Below are positions 9,353 to 21,884 of a stretch of DNA of 64,000 bases, piece by piece. The notes under the pieces are model-generated. The model saw only the letters and a program-made list of their open reading frames with translations, ran no database searches and was not told the origin of the DNA. The DNA lies in assembly GCF_033807715.1 (NCBI RefSeq), contig NC_084596.1, positions 38,480,958 through 38,544,957 of the forward strand, in the 5' to 3' direction. Numbering within the stretch: the first letter of the stretch is position 1; each line of letters opens with the position of its first letter. A program made the position numbers and the translations under genes. The DNA comes from Cololabis saira. Its lineage: Eukaryota > Chordata > Actinopteri > Beloniformes > Belonidae.

Positions 9353-12224
9353 CTGTAATAAAGGACCCGGCAAGAGCATTGGCTTATTACCGTGTGAGCA
9401 TGCTAACAAGCTAATGCTGCTTTCTGTATCACTTCATCAAACTAGTCTGATGGAATTTTTATTATAGTTAAATGTTATTTCAGAATTTATTGTCAAACTC
9501 TAGTAGTTCCTGCAAGTCTCAAATCAGAGACAGTGATTACAGATAGTACCTTTTTTAGATGCACATTCATCTCTGCCTCTGAGTTAAATGCTGTTAGGTT
9601 GGAAAAGGTCAAGAACAAGTTTCTCACTGATTCCTCGCATTGCTTTAGTGCTCTTTATTTCCTCTGGTTATCATCCATCACACCTACATCTGGCTACTTT
9701 TTGCTCCTTCTTTAGTCGTACTGTCAAACTAATCTCGTTATTGCATTCTACATCACAAAGCTTTACCTTACGTTTTTCTCCACGCATTTTAATTTTTTTT
9801 TAGTTACGTGTTCTTTGTTATTGTAGCTGTAGAATCTGATATGTATTTTTCTGTACATGCCAGCCTCCTTCTATCATGAACTTTTTTCATCTCTCTATAA
9901 ATCTCTTCTTTGACCCCAACTAAATCCCTTTTATTCAAAGGGCTCCAATCTACATAAAAAGCAGGAAGCTATATTCCAGGTTAGAGCAGTTTAAATGGTA
10001 TTTGACGTCTAAAATGCGAAATGATTTCAAGTATAATTATAATTCTGGTTCTGTTGGATGCTACACAGAATCCCATGCATTATAATGTGGCTCAGAAGAC
10101 TGCACATTTAAAACTCAGCTAGAGGCTGGTGGCTATATTAGCTGGCAACCGCATCACACGTGCAAATAGACACAGCCAAGTGGATCAAAAAAGGTTGCTT
10201 TTTGGGTAGAAAAGGCCCAAGGTTTTACTGGGGTAGGACTAGTGCAACTTATCCGTTGTGAGTTCAACGTATATAGAATTGTACCGTTTCTTCCTCTGAA
10301 GTCTGCAATCCATTCAAGACTAATCTTATCTCTTTTTACCCAAAGATAGATAGTGTTTTATGCTTTGCTTTTCCCAAGGATCCATTAACCAGATCCATTT
10401 GACCATGTAGCTAAATGTATATTTGTGTTCATGCACTGTACATGTGTCCACAGGGAGCAAGTAATCCTTGGGAATAGCTACAGAGGCCCTACATGAATGC
10501 AAAAATAGTGTGCTATTTGGATTGCACATTATAAAGTCACTTTGTGAGACAGATCACTGGAGCAACACTGATAAACCCACCAGTGGATCTATACTCACAC
10601 ACAGGAGAGGTGTAAAACAAGTTTGGAATGCAGCATGTAGAACAAAATAACAATGGCAGACTCACATATCTAAGGAAGCATAGATGATGTATGCAGGTCA
10701 CACACACATTACAGGGTTGGGTGGGAGGAGGCAGATGGGGATGATGCTTCCCGACTGCATTTTTCCTGTTATATATGCTGCTGAAGTTTGGCAGTGTGGC
10801 TGCACACCTTGAGTTAATGCATTCTACTTTTTTTTGCCTGCTCCCAGTAGGAAAGACTACTGGTAGTTAAAGGGTAGCTTAAAAAAAAGGTAACTTTTAC
10901 AAGTATAGTCAATGCTTCATAAAGTCAGATCAGCCAGAAACATATGACCAAACACCTAATCTGGAGTGGGTAGTTTTAATGCTGCAGAATGGGCTCCAGC
11001 TACGGTAGTTAAGACGAAAACATTTGAGGATACCCTGTAATGTTTGGTACTGAAACATTAGCAAAAGGTCCTTTGGCCCCTGTGGGCTGAGTGGAGTCTT
11101 TCTGAAATGGGCTCGCTTCCCACAGATACAGTCGTTTCCCATTAGAATGGTATTCATGTTGTGTCCGTTGAGCTATTCCTAAGCAGTTTTTGAATGGTCC
11201 ACTAATGCCGGGCTGTGGGAGGCTGCTACTGTACAGGGGGTGGTGTTGCTTATATGGGGAGTGTGAGTGGGCTGCAAAAATGTTGTGGTATGTTCAAAGT
11301 AACATCTCTGTGCCATGACTCGGGTAAACTGCATCTTAACAGGACGAGGAGTGTAGCTCACTTTACACACTTGTGATTTTAAGATTTAGGCTGTTCAAGA
11401 CAGTCAGTCTGTCTATATGATTTTTGAAAAAAATCTAATTATTGCATTAGGCTGAAATCATAGTTTTAAAAAGCATTTTAAGATCTTAGACTGACTCTAA
11501 CTGGACTGAGTGTCTCATAGTTGGATTATCACATTTGAATAATGTGACAGAAATCGAGCTAATCCCTGCACGTAAGCACTGCATGTATTCCATGTATGTG
11601 CTTATGCCTGTATGTAAACATTCCAACTGCAACAGAAACTGGAGTAGAGGTGGGACCCATCTACACACACTGCACATGCTTCATTGTTTACACTTCAGGC
11701 TTTAACCCACAAGTACTGGAAGGGGCTAATACAGTAGAATATAGTGAAGGAAATACAAACTAAAGCATACACCATGTACAAAATGCACAGAGCTGTAAGT
11801 TTGCCTAATTCAACATTTACATTTTTTCCCCATTTGTTTCTGCCAGCTGAACCATCTGTTGATTTGGTGTGCCTTGTAAGAGGTCAATCTATAGAGCCAA
11901 GTGTTTATATAACTGAAAATGGGCACTGTTGCTACTTAGCATGAGTGTGACATTTTTGCTCAGTAAATCAATTCCCCTCATAAACATGCGAACAGACTGG
12001 TAAAGCTACAGCTGTAGTCCAACTAAACTGTGCATGCAAATGAACTGAGTGTATGTTACAGAGATGCCCTAGCCCCCCAATTTTTTCATTTTTATTTTTT
12101 GTAAACACTTAATTGCACTGGCTTTACAATGGCAGTGTCAGAGCCATGGCTTCTGCATAATTCTCCTAATTGCTTCATTGGCCTCAAATGTGGAGGTGTG
12201 GATAATTTCATTTAATTAATTTAA
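9353..12224. other. Unassigned AT-rich sequence with a possible conserved noncoding block
   Basis: No genes or complete elements were seen. The stretch at about 12062-12230 (with TAATTGCTTCATTGG and ATTTAATTAATTTAAAT words) has the look of vertebrate conserved noncoding DNA rich in homeodomain-type sites. That is an impression only. Confidence 0.35.
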
Positions 12225-12505
12225 ATAATACAGTATTTTATTAATACCCAAAGGAAAATCCTATGTTGCTTCAACTTTCATTATTAAGTTCGTTTGAAGA
12301 GTCATTATTGACGGTTATAGCTGTAGGCGGGAAAGACCTCGTATAGTATTATGTGCTCAGTTTTGTCCTTTGTGTTTTTGATTTGATTAAGCATCCTGTT
12401 TTGGACAATCCCCTCCAGATGCTTCAGAACAGTTCCCAGAATTGACAAAGGATTCCTGATGAGGTTTGCAGTAGGAAGGGAGCTATTGTTGCTGCTATTC
12501 ACCAT
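12225..12505 (-). pseudogene. Rex1/CR1-like LINE C-terminus and 3' end
   Basis: On the minus strand a 66-residue frame (12505 to 12305) reads LEGIVQNRMLNQIKNTKDKT, resembling the region just before the C-terminus of Jockey-superfamily LINEs. It is followed by a noncoding end with a CCTTTGGGTATTAATAAAA word near 12240. Fish Rex1/CR1-like LINEs commonly end with a similar TTTCCCC...GGGATTAATAAA tail. The reading frame is degenerate and the element is 5'-truncated. Family placement is tentative. Confidence 0.4.
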
Positions 12506-12631
12506 GTGGTAGCGCTGTCATGTTCACTCAGTTTTATGCTGCTGCTCAATTAGTTGGAACCTCATATTTTTTAAATTGGATATGTTATGAAAATATTTTG
12601 CATATTTACATAGGACTGTTTATAAAGTTGC

Positions 12632-13681
12632 GCTGCAAGTCTGAAATGAGAGAAACACAGGAAAACACAACCCTTCTGCAAGAGAGAAAACAAAAACAGC
12701 AACCATTCCAGGTCTCTAAAACTAAATCAGGACTAGGCTACTGCGATTATCAGTCCCCAAAACTGTGGGGTAAGTATGTAGGTGAGTGAGCAGGTGTGTA
12801 TGTCTGTGTAATTTTGTGTGTGCAAAGTGAAAACAAGGCTTTACCTGAACTGAAACTACAGTGGAGGAGGGATGGCACAACCACGCCACCCGATAGACCA
12901 GAAGAGAAACAGGAAGAAACCCCCCACCAGTAAGGCCCGCCCCCTACCAGGCGACAGAGGGAAGACCCGGGTTGTTTCCCTGCACCAACACACCTGATTC
13001 TAATTAATGGTCCTCATTAGCTTGTCACCAAGGTCTGCACAACTCTGTTGATGACACAGGTACTTGTATCACGGTGTGTTGAAGCAGGGTAGCATCTAAA
13101 ACATGCAGGACAGGGGCCCACGAGGACCAGGATTGAGAAACACTGCTCCAGGCCAACGGCCCCCACCCAGCGAGAGGCCAGTCTGCCCGGAGACACAGGG
13201 CCACCCCCCGACAGTCAACGCCGGTGGGCCGACACCCACCCCGATAAAAGCGGAAACCCCAGCCAAAGGCGTGCACAGCTGCAAGGCCAGGGGGGGGAAA
13301 TGGAGATGGGCCCGAAGCGCAAGAACCCCTCAACAAGGAGCCACCCAGATAAGCCCAACAGCAAGGAGTCCCAAACCCAGGCTAGACAACGGACACCCAT
13401 TCACACAGATACACCAACATACACTCATTGACAAAGACATGGACAGTCATTCTCTCATCACTCCCATCTTCCCCTGGAGGCCCGGCACAGCCCAGCAATT
13501 TCTGCACAGATGCACAAAACCATAAAGCATGCATATAATTATCAGGGGTGTTCTCTGTGCACTGTGAGCAGATATTAGAGTGTGCAAATCCCATCTGGAA
13601 TATCCTTTGTCCTGTGTAATGTGTTCTGTAAAGAACTTTGTATTGTATAAGTTGCAAGTTTGGACATCCTTCATGTTCCAC
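12632..13681 (-). mobile_element. L1-like LINE 3' part (copy B)
   Basis: On the minus strand this runs from an ORF2 C-terminus (13681 to 13447) into a GC-rich 3' region and then the conserved tail (12830 to 12632) shared with copy A. In copy C (47126-48062) an extra GC-rich module of about 500 bp precedes the shared word GAGAGAATGATTGTCCATGT. Copy B lacks it, so the ORF end is joined almost directly to that word. The poly(A) tail is not clear in this copy. Confidence 0.7.
13447..13681 (-). pseudogene. L1-like ORF2 C-terminal fragment
   Basis: The frame reads LQLIQYKVLYRTHYTGQRI, then CSQCTENTPDNYMHALWFC. A Cys-x2-Cys followed by His and Cys in the last part of ORF2 is characteristic of L1-clade LINEs, where it forms a zinc-knuckle-like motif of unknown detailed role. 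The upstream endonuclease and reverse-transcriptase domains are absent. The end of the frame runs into noncoding GC-rich DNA, consistent with a deletion. Confidence 0.65.
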
Positions 13682-13696
13682 CAGTTAACTCACATA

Positions 13697-15214
13697 CCAT
13701 ATTTTCGAGACCATAAGGCGCAACTTTTTTTTTTTTTTTTTTTTTTTAAATGTGCCGGGCGCCTTATGAAACGGTGCGCCGTGTCTATTACCTGAATTAC
13801 GGTAATGTGAGGCCGGCCACCATGAGAAGGTAAAAAGAGAAGGGGGCGGGTGAAGCTGAATGAGACCATCCACTGAGCTGTTTAATGCGAAACAGATGAT
13901 GAAGACTTTTAAGGATTTGCTTGATGTGTAAAGTGAAATAAAATACAATCAAACTAAGTTTTGCTCCGCTCTATTTAAATAAGCACACTTGTGTGTGAGT
14001 GTTCTGCAGCGCGCGTGTGTTTTGCATGTCGGGAACCGATCGCACCTGCCGTGGGTTTGCAGGTCCGATCGCCGCTTTCCCCGGGGCAGATCCGGCTGAA
14101 ATGCCGGTGCTCTTTCCCCGGGAGCCCCTGCTACCAGTCCATGTGGGCTGCTCCGGTCCCGGCCGGTCGGAACCGTCCACATTCCCCGGTTAAAGCAGCG
14201 GCTGCAGCAGCGCGGTGATGCGCGCTGCTGCAGCCGACTTCCTGGTTCCCCAAGCGGGTCCGATGACCTGGTTCCCGGCCGCTTTAAGAGCAGAGATTTC
14301 TGGGGTCTGTCTCAGGTCAGATCAGCTTCACTCTCCGAGATTTGCACCCAAATCTGTCGGTTACAAACCCGGTACCGGATCCCGACATGCGCGTGTGTGT
14401 ATTCGCGGCGCGACACACAGATTCTCATGTATGTGGTGCTGGACTGGCGCAGCTGATGGACAGAAACTTATGGTGATTTTTAAAAGAAAAACTTTGCATA
14501 AGACGTTTCCAGCCGGAGTCATTATAAGGGTGAATGAAAAGAGGGGGCTGGATGAAGGGATGATGATGATCAAGAAGCTGAGACAGGTCTGGAAATTCGG
14601 ACTGGCGCAGCTGAATTAACGGAGCTCCTGTCGGATACAAACCCCGGTACCGGCTCCCCGACAGCGCGTGTGTGTGAGCGGGTCCAGCACGAGGGTCCCG
14701 GGACGCGGGACGCGGGACCCGGGACCGCCGCGGGACCAGCGCGGGGGGGGGGGCGGACCGGGACCCGGGACCCGGTCCAGCGCGAGGGAGCAAACGGGGA
14801 GCGGGACCCGGGACCGCCGCGGTCGGGACTTTTAAAAGAAAAGCGTTCCCTAAAGAGACTTTTCCAGCCAGAGTGAAATGAAAAGGGCTGGATGGATGAG
14901 GAGATGATCAGTGGCTGAGACAGGTTTGTGCAGCAACCCGGTGGTTTTTTTTAATTCTTTAATGCAGAAACAGAATATGAACCTTTTGAAGGGTTTGATT
15001 GATGTGAAAAGTGAAATAAAATATCAAACTAAGTTTTGCTTCTGCTGTATTTTTAGCGCGTGTGTGTTTTGCAACGCGTGTGTGTGCAGCTCCGTCTCCG
15101 TAGACGGCGCCTTTTGGGTCGGTGCGCCGTATGTGTGTTTTAAAACCAAAAATGACACACAAAACTGAGGGTGCGCCTTTCCACACAGTGCGCCATATGG
15201 TCGCGAAAATACGG
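13697..15214. mobile_element. TA-flanked element with GC-rich duplicated interior
   Basis: The left end CCATATTTTCGAGACCATAA and the complement of the right end (CCGTATTTTCGCGACCATAT) form a roughly 25-bp inverted repeat. TA is present on both sides (13695-13696 and 15215-15216), which fits Tc1/mariner-type targeting. No transposase is present in the 1518 bp. A poly(T) run lies at 13725-13747. The interior contains paired, diverged copies of several blocks. One is GTGAAATAAAATA...CAAACTAAGTTTTGC at about 13935 and about 15010. Another contains CCGGTACCGG, at about 14340 and about 14625. Parts of the GC-rich core also appear at 60988-61365. Confidence 0.8.
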
Positions 15215-15216
15215 TA

Positions 15217-17204
15217 CCCCTTTCCACTGATGCACAGTAAACCCTGGTTCTCCATTTGTTTACTGATTGTTTTGTCAACCTGCAGCACACACACTACAAC
15301 ATGTGTCTCCTGGTCATCTCTTATCTTGCCAAGCATTGAATGGCAGCACCTAGACCACTCATCCTTGATCCAATTTTGACCTAGCCATCTCTACGAACCA
15401 TGTTGACCTTAACTAACGTAATCCTGTTAAACTTCTCACCCATAATAAGTAGTCCTGAAAGGTCTGCAGAGAAGACAACTGTATTCATTTCTTGGTACTT
15501 AAGGATGTTTCATATCTCATCTACGAAGTTTGTTCTGACTGACTGGTGGGGAGTTCAGGCTTACTTTATAAAGTATCGCTAATGAAGAAGTTGGGAACAA
15601 GAAAACTGAGATGGTTTGACTTTCAGTATGAGTTAATCCAAGCAAAAAGCCAAGACTGTAACAAATTCAGGACAAGTCTGACTGCTTCTGATTAATGCCA
15701 GGAAACAAGAGTTCCCATCCGATTTAATAACGCTTGGGAGGATTTGTTGGAAAGAATGAGGTAAATGGCCTAAATCAAGGTGTGCAAGACATTGTGCTGT
15801 CCGCGACACACTTTCAAATGTGTCAAACCAGCCCAATATAAAAGCAGTTGCCGCAAAGGTGTCCCTAAATTTAGGTTATACATTTTGTTGAGATCTCAGT
15901 TTTTTATGCTTTTTTTTTTTAAATATCAGAAGCCTTATTAATATAAAAAATGCTACCATTTCAGTTGTTGGTGTGAAAACCCTAAAACATAAGCTGTCTC
16001 ACTGAGACGATTTTCATTTAGACCCTTAGTAAATTGTCTGTTTTGACCTGGAAATTCTTTCCAAATGAAACCATTTATAATACCTCAATTACAGACATCC
16101 ATGCCTCAGCGGGTAGTGCCTGAACACCATACATATACTGTAATTATCTACTCAGTTTGACTTAGTAAGGGATGTGTGGGTCACAACTGAGCCTCGGGCA
16201 GACTAATGGCATGTGTGCCAGTGGTTTTGAAAGAATAGGTCAAATCCAAAGGTGGACTGCAGGAAGATTAAAGGGGAGGCATCAAATTGCTCTAATGATA
16301 TTGGTATCAAGAGCTACTGGCTGTACTAATTGGTTAAAGTCATTCCAAAGACTCTGAATAAATAGAAAATCTGCATCTATGGTGTTAAATCCTCAGTACT
16401 GAATGAATGATGAGCAAAAGAGAAAGTTGCACTTCTTTGTGTCTCATGTCTCTAAGCTGTCTACTTTTTTCAGCCAGCTGGGCATGTGTTAAGATGAAGC
16501 AAGTCCCATGAGTGAAGATATTTGACTTCATGTGGAAATGTTTTATTGGTCAGCTTCTGCCAGAGCTGGGCCTGCAGCAATTGCTTACATATTGCTGCTG
16601 AAATCTTGTACTTGTACAACTCATGCTTTCACACTGACAAGTAATCTTTTACATCAGGAGTTTGATTTTAGAAATACTGGGGACAATGGTCCTTAATTTA
16701 TTACTTGCATTATTATAAATTGGGAACGGAAAAGGGCCAGGGGAATGTGCCTCATTGTTAAATTATTTTGTTTCATTTAATGTGCTTTACTGTTGGATTC
16801 TGTATTTCTCTGCAGAACATATACTATATTACTTTGTGGGTTGTTTAATCAATTTGTTGCATATGTCTGACTAAGTAGGCCCCAATCAAATTCAAATATA
16901 ACTCTAACCTTTGATAATAATCTGTAGTTGAGCTTTTTTTGTCTCGTCAAATTTAGTGAGCTGTGTACTGTAGATGATATTGTCCATAATACTGACATTA
17001 ATGTGAGGGCATGTTGCTATGGTGTTATTTGTGAAAATACTAAAATAATACAGGGGAAAAGAAGCTTCCTATGGATGGGTCATTCCTGGGTTACTGTCTT
17101 TGTCATGTTGTAGCAAACAGCATGCATCATATAAAATGTTACTAATTTGTAGTAGATAATATGTCCAACTTCCACGTGCAGGGGGTTGTTACAATAAAAG
17201 CTGG
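15217..17204. other. Unassigned AT-rich sequence
   Basis: About 2 kb without recognisable coding signal, terminal repeats or tandem repeats. Short frames are scattered and have no domain character. Confidence 0.5.
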
Positions 17205-17269
17205 TTTGTTTGTTTTATTACGATCCCCATTAGCTTTTGCAAAAAGCAGCAGCTATTCTTCCTGGGGTC
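17205..17269 (-). repeat. LINE 3' terminus fragment
   Basis: Read on the minus strand, GACCCCAGGAAGAATAGCTG is followed by CTAATGGGGATCGTAATAAA, a 3' end with AATAAA that I recognise from fish non-LTR retrotransposons. No coding part is attached. Confidence 0.55.
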
Positions 17270-17827
17270 GTCTATCTTTCGGTAGTAGTGAAAGTAGAAT
17301 TTACTGAAATTTGACTTATTTGTGAAAAGGGTACAAATAATTGTAGGAATTTTGACCGAATAAATCCATACAGAGATGGACAGTATTCTGAAAGAGAGAA
17401 AAAAAAAGTGCAACTTTTCTCAGTTTCAAGACCAAGATTAATATATCAGGACATAATGTTTATATGATAAGTCAGGAACACGCAGCCTCAGAAGAGCAAC
17501 AGCAGACAAGGAACTTCAACTTTCCATTATTTAATATAAAAAAAAGAAAGAAGGCATAAAGCAGAAGCAGTCTTCAAAACAATAAATATAATTTATTGCC
17601 TCAATTGGAATTTAAGGGGTAAGTGACAGCCAAGATCATATAATAAAATGTGCTTGCTAAACTGATTTTCAGCACCTGTGACCAACTCTGTCAAAGCAAC
17701 AGTTTTGGCGGTTTTATAGTTTGGAGTATCCAGGTGTGTTAACACAAGGTCAAGGAGAAAATATATCATTAGGGCTTTAAAGAAGCAAATGTTGGTTCTT
17801 CGGGGGCATTATAAGGCCACCTTTAAA

Positions 17828-17976
17828 CAATTTAGAGAGGGAGGTTTCTTCTTTCTAAAAAGAACATGTCAGCATGGCTTAGGTTTGAAAAATGTACAAA
17901 CAAAAGAAAAAGAAAGACTTCTGAAGCAGTATCTTTTGGATAGAAAAGACCAAAGTGGAGTGGAGATGTTTCGTAA
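17828..17976 (+). pseudogene. Tc1-like transposase fossil, mid-domain
   Basis: Nucleotide words such as CTTTCTAAAAAGAACATGTC and GACCAAAGTGGAGTGGAGAT match the part of fish Tc1 transposases that spans the first catalytic Asp. Translated pieces include LKRTCQHGLGLKNV and DRKDQSGVEMF. The usual WTDETK motif reads LDRKDQ and is disrupted. No terminal inverted repeats were identified nearby, so this is an orphan fragment. Confidence 0.55.
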
Positions 17977-19789
17977 TGGTACAGTGCTAGAAAAACCCAG
18001 ATGCCCAGATTGCTTAACTTTTCAGTTTGCTCGTGTTTTTGAGTTTAGTCTTTGATATGCCACTGTAACTGAAGGTTGTATTCAGAATAATGGCTTCCAC
18101 TTGCTATTTCTGTTCTAAAAATTCAGCAAAATGTCAATAAAAGACTAATACTAATATAGAAATTCAAATATCTACTTCATGATTCTTGTCCAATTACTTT
18201 TAACTTTTTAAAAGTTAAATAATATATCACTAGCGTAATATTGCAAAGTATATTTTTCAGCATTTTATTTTTATAAACTATGGTGAGAATGACGGTGCCT
18301 TTTTTCTATCTGTCCTCCGCGCCCTGAATGATGACAGGTACAGGAAAAACAGCAGGAAGACAAGACGCCTGCTGCTCAGTCTTCCTCTCTGTACCTTTGT
18401 TTTCTGCCTTTTTGCCTTTCATGATCCCTCTGTTTGGAACCTGCCATTATAGCTTGATAAGCATGTTGAGCTCAGTCGCTCCATCTCAATAATATACAGT
18501 ATGTCTGTTTGGCTGAAGCAAAAAAAATGTATATTGAAAAGAATAAAACACATAGAAGCTGGGCAAAACATTGTTTTATTTCCGCGTTTTGCTGTAATAT
18601 TAAATAAGGACAAATGTGTAGGGTAGCTTTAGGAAAAATCCTACCACATAAGATCTATATATTGGTGAACCTTCACCCTCTTTTGTTTAATTTTACTTTT
18701 TATTTCTTGAAAAAAGACAAAAGTTTATACATATTGCTTTTCTTATTTTCAGAAAGAACTGGACAGATAATCTGTATAACCATGTACAGTTATACACACC
18801 TGCATAGAGCACGCTCAGTTTAGGTTACACTACACTTTCAAAGTCCATAGGTCTTATACCCAGGATTATCCTTTGAAATCCTTGCATTCTTGGTGCTTTT
18901 TCATTTTGCTTCTTGCAAATCCTGGGTTTTAAGACTTAGGGAAGGGGGATTTGTCCACTCCCTCACATCCTTATAGTTGACATAGCTGGGAATAAAGTGA
19001 AGATGTCCAAACACCTTTTCAAAGAAAAAGGCAGACAGTGACTTGCATTAATCTAACTTGCTCTGCCTATATACATGTTTCTTAGCTTTTTGTATCTATC
19101 CTTTTTCTCGAAACCATATGGAGCATTGCTTTTGCAAATAAAATACAAATACAATTAAGATTTGAGCTGATTGTAAATCTGATCTCTTTTACAATTTTCA
19201 CCTTGTACGATATGATATCAGGGCAGTTAAAACATAGAAAAATAAAAAGAGATGAAAATAATAAATGTTCTGTGTTTGTGAAACACTTTTCTGTCAAGGT
19301 ATATGGTCTCTGTTAGTCTTGGTTTGCTCATTTTCCTTTCTTTAAAGCCTCTGTTCTGAGATTTGTTATTCTGGGTTTTCTCTGTTAAAAGTAAGTCTTG
19401 CCAGGATGGAATGAGATGGCTACGCCGTGCCAGCCTCCGTGACTCAACAGCTATTTTAGTCAAGGACTGTGATGCCATCAGAGGCAATGTGGGATGGTTT
19501 AGAAGCAACCCAGATGTGAAGGTTATCTCTACAACGCTAAAGATATGTGTGTTTTCCATATTTTGGCATTACAAGATTGCTAAACTCCATCAGTTTATAC
19601 ACAACAGATCTAGCTTTGGATAAACAATTAAAAGAGTTAAGGAAGATATTTGAATCACGTATGAAGAGATGTTCAATTCAGAAGTTGAGTAATGCCTTCT
19701 TCTCTTTAAAGCCCACTATCATCTGGACAAAGAAGACAGTACAGTGAGGATTATGCTTATTTCTCCAGTTTACTTAACACACTTCAGGG
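17977..19789. other. Unassigned AT-rich sequence
   Basis: No convincing coding exon or element end was seen. A slightly GC-richer patch at about 19390-19540 was inspected on both strands, and no protein family was recognised. Confidence 0.45.
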
Positions 19790-20490
19790 TGTTTTACTGT
19801 GTAAGAAACTCCAGAGGACACTGGTGGATGCGCCACAATCATTTGGATTACCGACTACCTGACAAACAGACCACAGTTTGTGAGACTGATTGGGTATTGA
19901 ACAGCACAGGAGCACCACAGGGGATTGTTCTCTCACCACTCCTCTTTACTCTGCACACCTCAGACTTCCAGTATAAGTCAGAGTATTATCATCTGCAAAA
20001 AATACTCTGATGACTCTGTAGATGGGGGTGGTACCAGCAGTGGACAGGAGATTGAGTAGAGAGAACTGCTGGACTGCTTTGTGGCATGGTGTGGGATCAT
20101 CTCATTTTTAATGTGAACATCACTAAGGAGAAAGATGATTGTGAATATCAAGAGCCTTAGGAACAAGTTAAACACCATTTCCATCATATGAGAAGAAGTT
20201 GAGGTAGTACAGGACTTTCACCTGACTGTACTAGTGACTACTGATGCTGTCTACAAGTAGGAACAGCACAGGACTGTATTTCTTGACAAAGCTTAAGTCC
20301 TTCTGTGTTTGCAGCAAGATTTTCAGTACCTTCAAGAAGTCTGTAGTGGAGAGTGCAATCTTATCTGCAGTCATTGGGGTAGCAGCCTCATAGAATGAGA
20401 CTTGAAAAAGCTGAACAAACTGATAAAGAAGCTTGGCTCTGTTCTGGAGCCTTGTGAGCTAGTTGTGCAAAAGAGGATGCTTCATAGGAT
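19790..20490 (+). pseudogene. Rex1/CR1-like LINE reverse-transcriptase fragment
   Basis: The fragment encodes the central and C-terminal parts of a non-LTR reverse transcriptase. The best segment (19744-20010 frame) reads GAPQGIVLSPLLF and then TLHTSDFQYKSE, the motif block preceding the catalytic FADD-type box. The box itself falls at a frame break near 20008-20012 (ACTCTGATGAC, giving Ser-Asp-Asp in another frame). Further downstream are disrupted pieces equivalent to the thumb region. Several stops and frameshifts are present. The endonuclease domain and 3' tail are absent. A related antisense fragment lies at 43480-44140. Confidence 0.75.
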
Positions 20491-20574
20491 GAAAATTGTA
20501 ATGGACAACCCTTAGTATTCTTTTTACAACACAGTGTTTCAACATTACTGTTTTTGGTCATAGGTTTCTTTAGA
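20491..20574. other. Short spacer
   Basis: About 80 bp between a LINE fossil and the next repeat, with no distinct feature. Confidence 0.4.
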
Positions 20575-20905
20575 TCCGCTGTAAGAAGGTTCCTTGTTCG
20601 ACTACCTGGCCCGGTAGGGGTCTTCCTGTGTGGAGTTTGCATGTTCTCCCCGTGCTTGCGTGGGTTCCCTCCGGGTACTCTGGCTTCCTCCCACAGTCCA
20701 AAAACATGTGTAGTGGGTTAATTGATGATTCTAAATTGTCCGAAGGTGGGAGTGTGAGTGTGCTTGGTTGTCTGTGTATCTATGTGGCCCTGCGATAGAC
20801 CGGCGACCTGTCCAGAGTGAACCCCTGCCTTTCGCCCGTTATTAGCTGGGATAAGCTCCAGCAGACCCCCGTGACCCTGCAAAGGATATAGCGGGTATAG
20901 ATAAT
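20575..20905 (+). repeat. Fish dispersed repeat ending in ATGGATGG (non-LTR retroposon tail)
   Basis: It contains GTGTGGAGTTTGCATGTTCT, then CCTCCCACAGTCCAAAAACA, then GATAGACCGGCGACCTGTCC, and ends GATAATGGATGG. This ordered set of words is a very common teleost retroposon sequence. Related partial copies in this window are at 21885-22060 (minus), 36385-36535 (plus), 47757-47846 (plus, end only) and 57850-57885 (minus, short). It is noncoding. I cannot say with certainty whether it is a SINE or a LINE 3' region. Confidence 0.75.
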
Positions 20906-21146
20906 GGATGGGGGTCTTCCCCGGAAGGAGACCCCGGGGAAGACCCAGGACACGCTGGAGAGACTATGTCTCTCGGCTGGCCTGGGAACGCCTCGGACTC
21001 CCCCCGGAAGAGCTGGAGGAAGTGTCTGGGGTGAGGGAAGTCTGGGCATCCCTGCTGAGGCTGCTGCCCCCGCGACCCGGTAACGGACAAAGCGGGAGAA
21101 GATGAGTGAGTGAGTGAGAGATAATGGATGGATGGATGGATAGCAG
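20906..21146 (+). pseudogene. RTE-clade (Rex3-like) LINE C-terminus with GATG tail
   Basis: The frame at 20908-21105 reads RPRTRWRDYVSRLAWERLG followed by LPPEELEEVSGVREVWASL and LLRLLPPRPG. This is the C-terminal end of an RTE-type fish LINE reverse transcriptase. It is followed by GAGT and GATG tandem units (21105-21146), the expected oligonucleotide-repeat tail. The copy is strongly 5'-truncated, as is usual for retrotransposed LINEs. It abuts the ATGGATGG end of the preceding repeat with no spacer. A second copy of the upstream part of this ORF lies antisense at 23045-23445. Confidence 0.75.
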
Positions 21147-21884
21147 GATATTTTTTTTAAACCAGCAACTTGTTTAATGACTATCTTACAATTCACACAT
21201 GATCTGAAATTTTCAGGTAAATTCAAAATCCAGCCAAACAGACAGCTCTTGCAAGTGGCCTGCTTAAGAAATCATCCCTGCGTGACATGAGGGTAGAGTA
21301 AAACTGCTGCAAAGCTGAATCACAGCTCCTTCACTCCCAGCGGGACCTACTGTTTATTATGTGTCTGTTCTTTGCTGCATGATTGTGACTTTTGTTGCCT
21401 TTCCTGATTGTTACCACCTGTATCACATCAGCCCTTGTGTCTGTCCATTGTCCGGTCTCTCATTGTGTGGGAAGTCCTTCTGTTGTGTTTCCCTCTGTGG
21501 TTTACTTACGTACAAGTCTCTTTATCTCACCTCTGTTTTAAAGGTTAGTGATTTCTATGTGGATTATGTTACTATAGCAGTCAGGACACGTACATAATGT
21601 TCGAGCAAATCTAAATATAGCTTTAGTTTAGTTTGACTGAAATTGTTGTTTTAAACTGCATGTTAACATCTTAGTCTAACAGAAACAAACTAGTTAGTCA
21701 GACTAACACCCAGATAACGCATGTGAAGTTGAACTAATGATAATGTCAGCACAGATTCAATAAAATAAAGAATAAAAACCTTTTTACAAAGGTGTCCATC
21801 ACATTAAAAATGAGAGCTTGTGATAAAAATGCAGCCCCCAATGTATTTTTTTGCACACATCAAGCAGTGCCTCAAAAGATAACT
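21147..21884. other. Unassigned sequence
   Basis: No coding signal or repeat family was recognised in about 740 bp. Confidence 0.45.
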
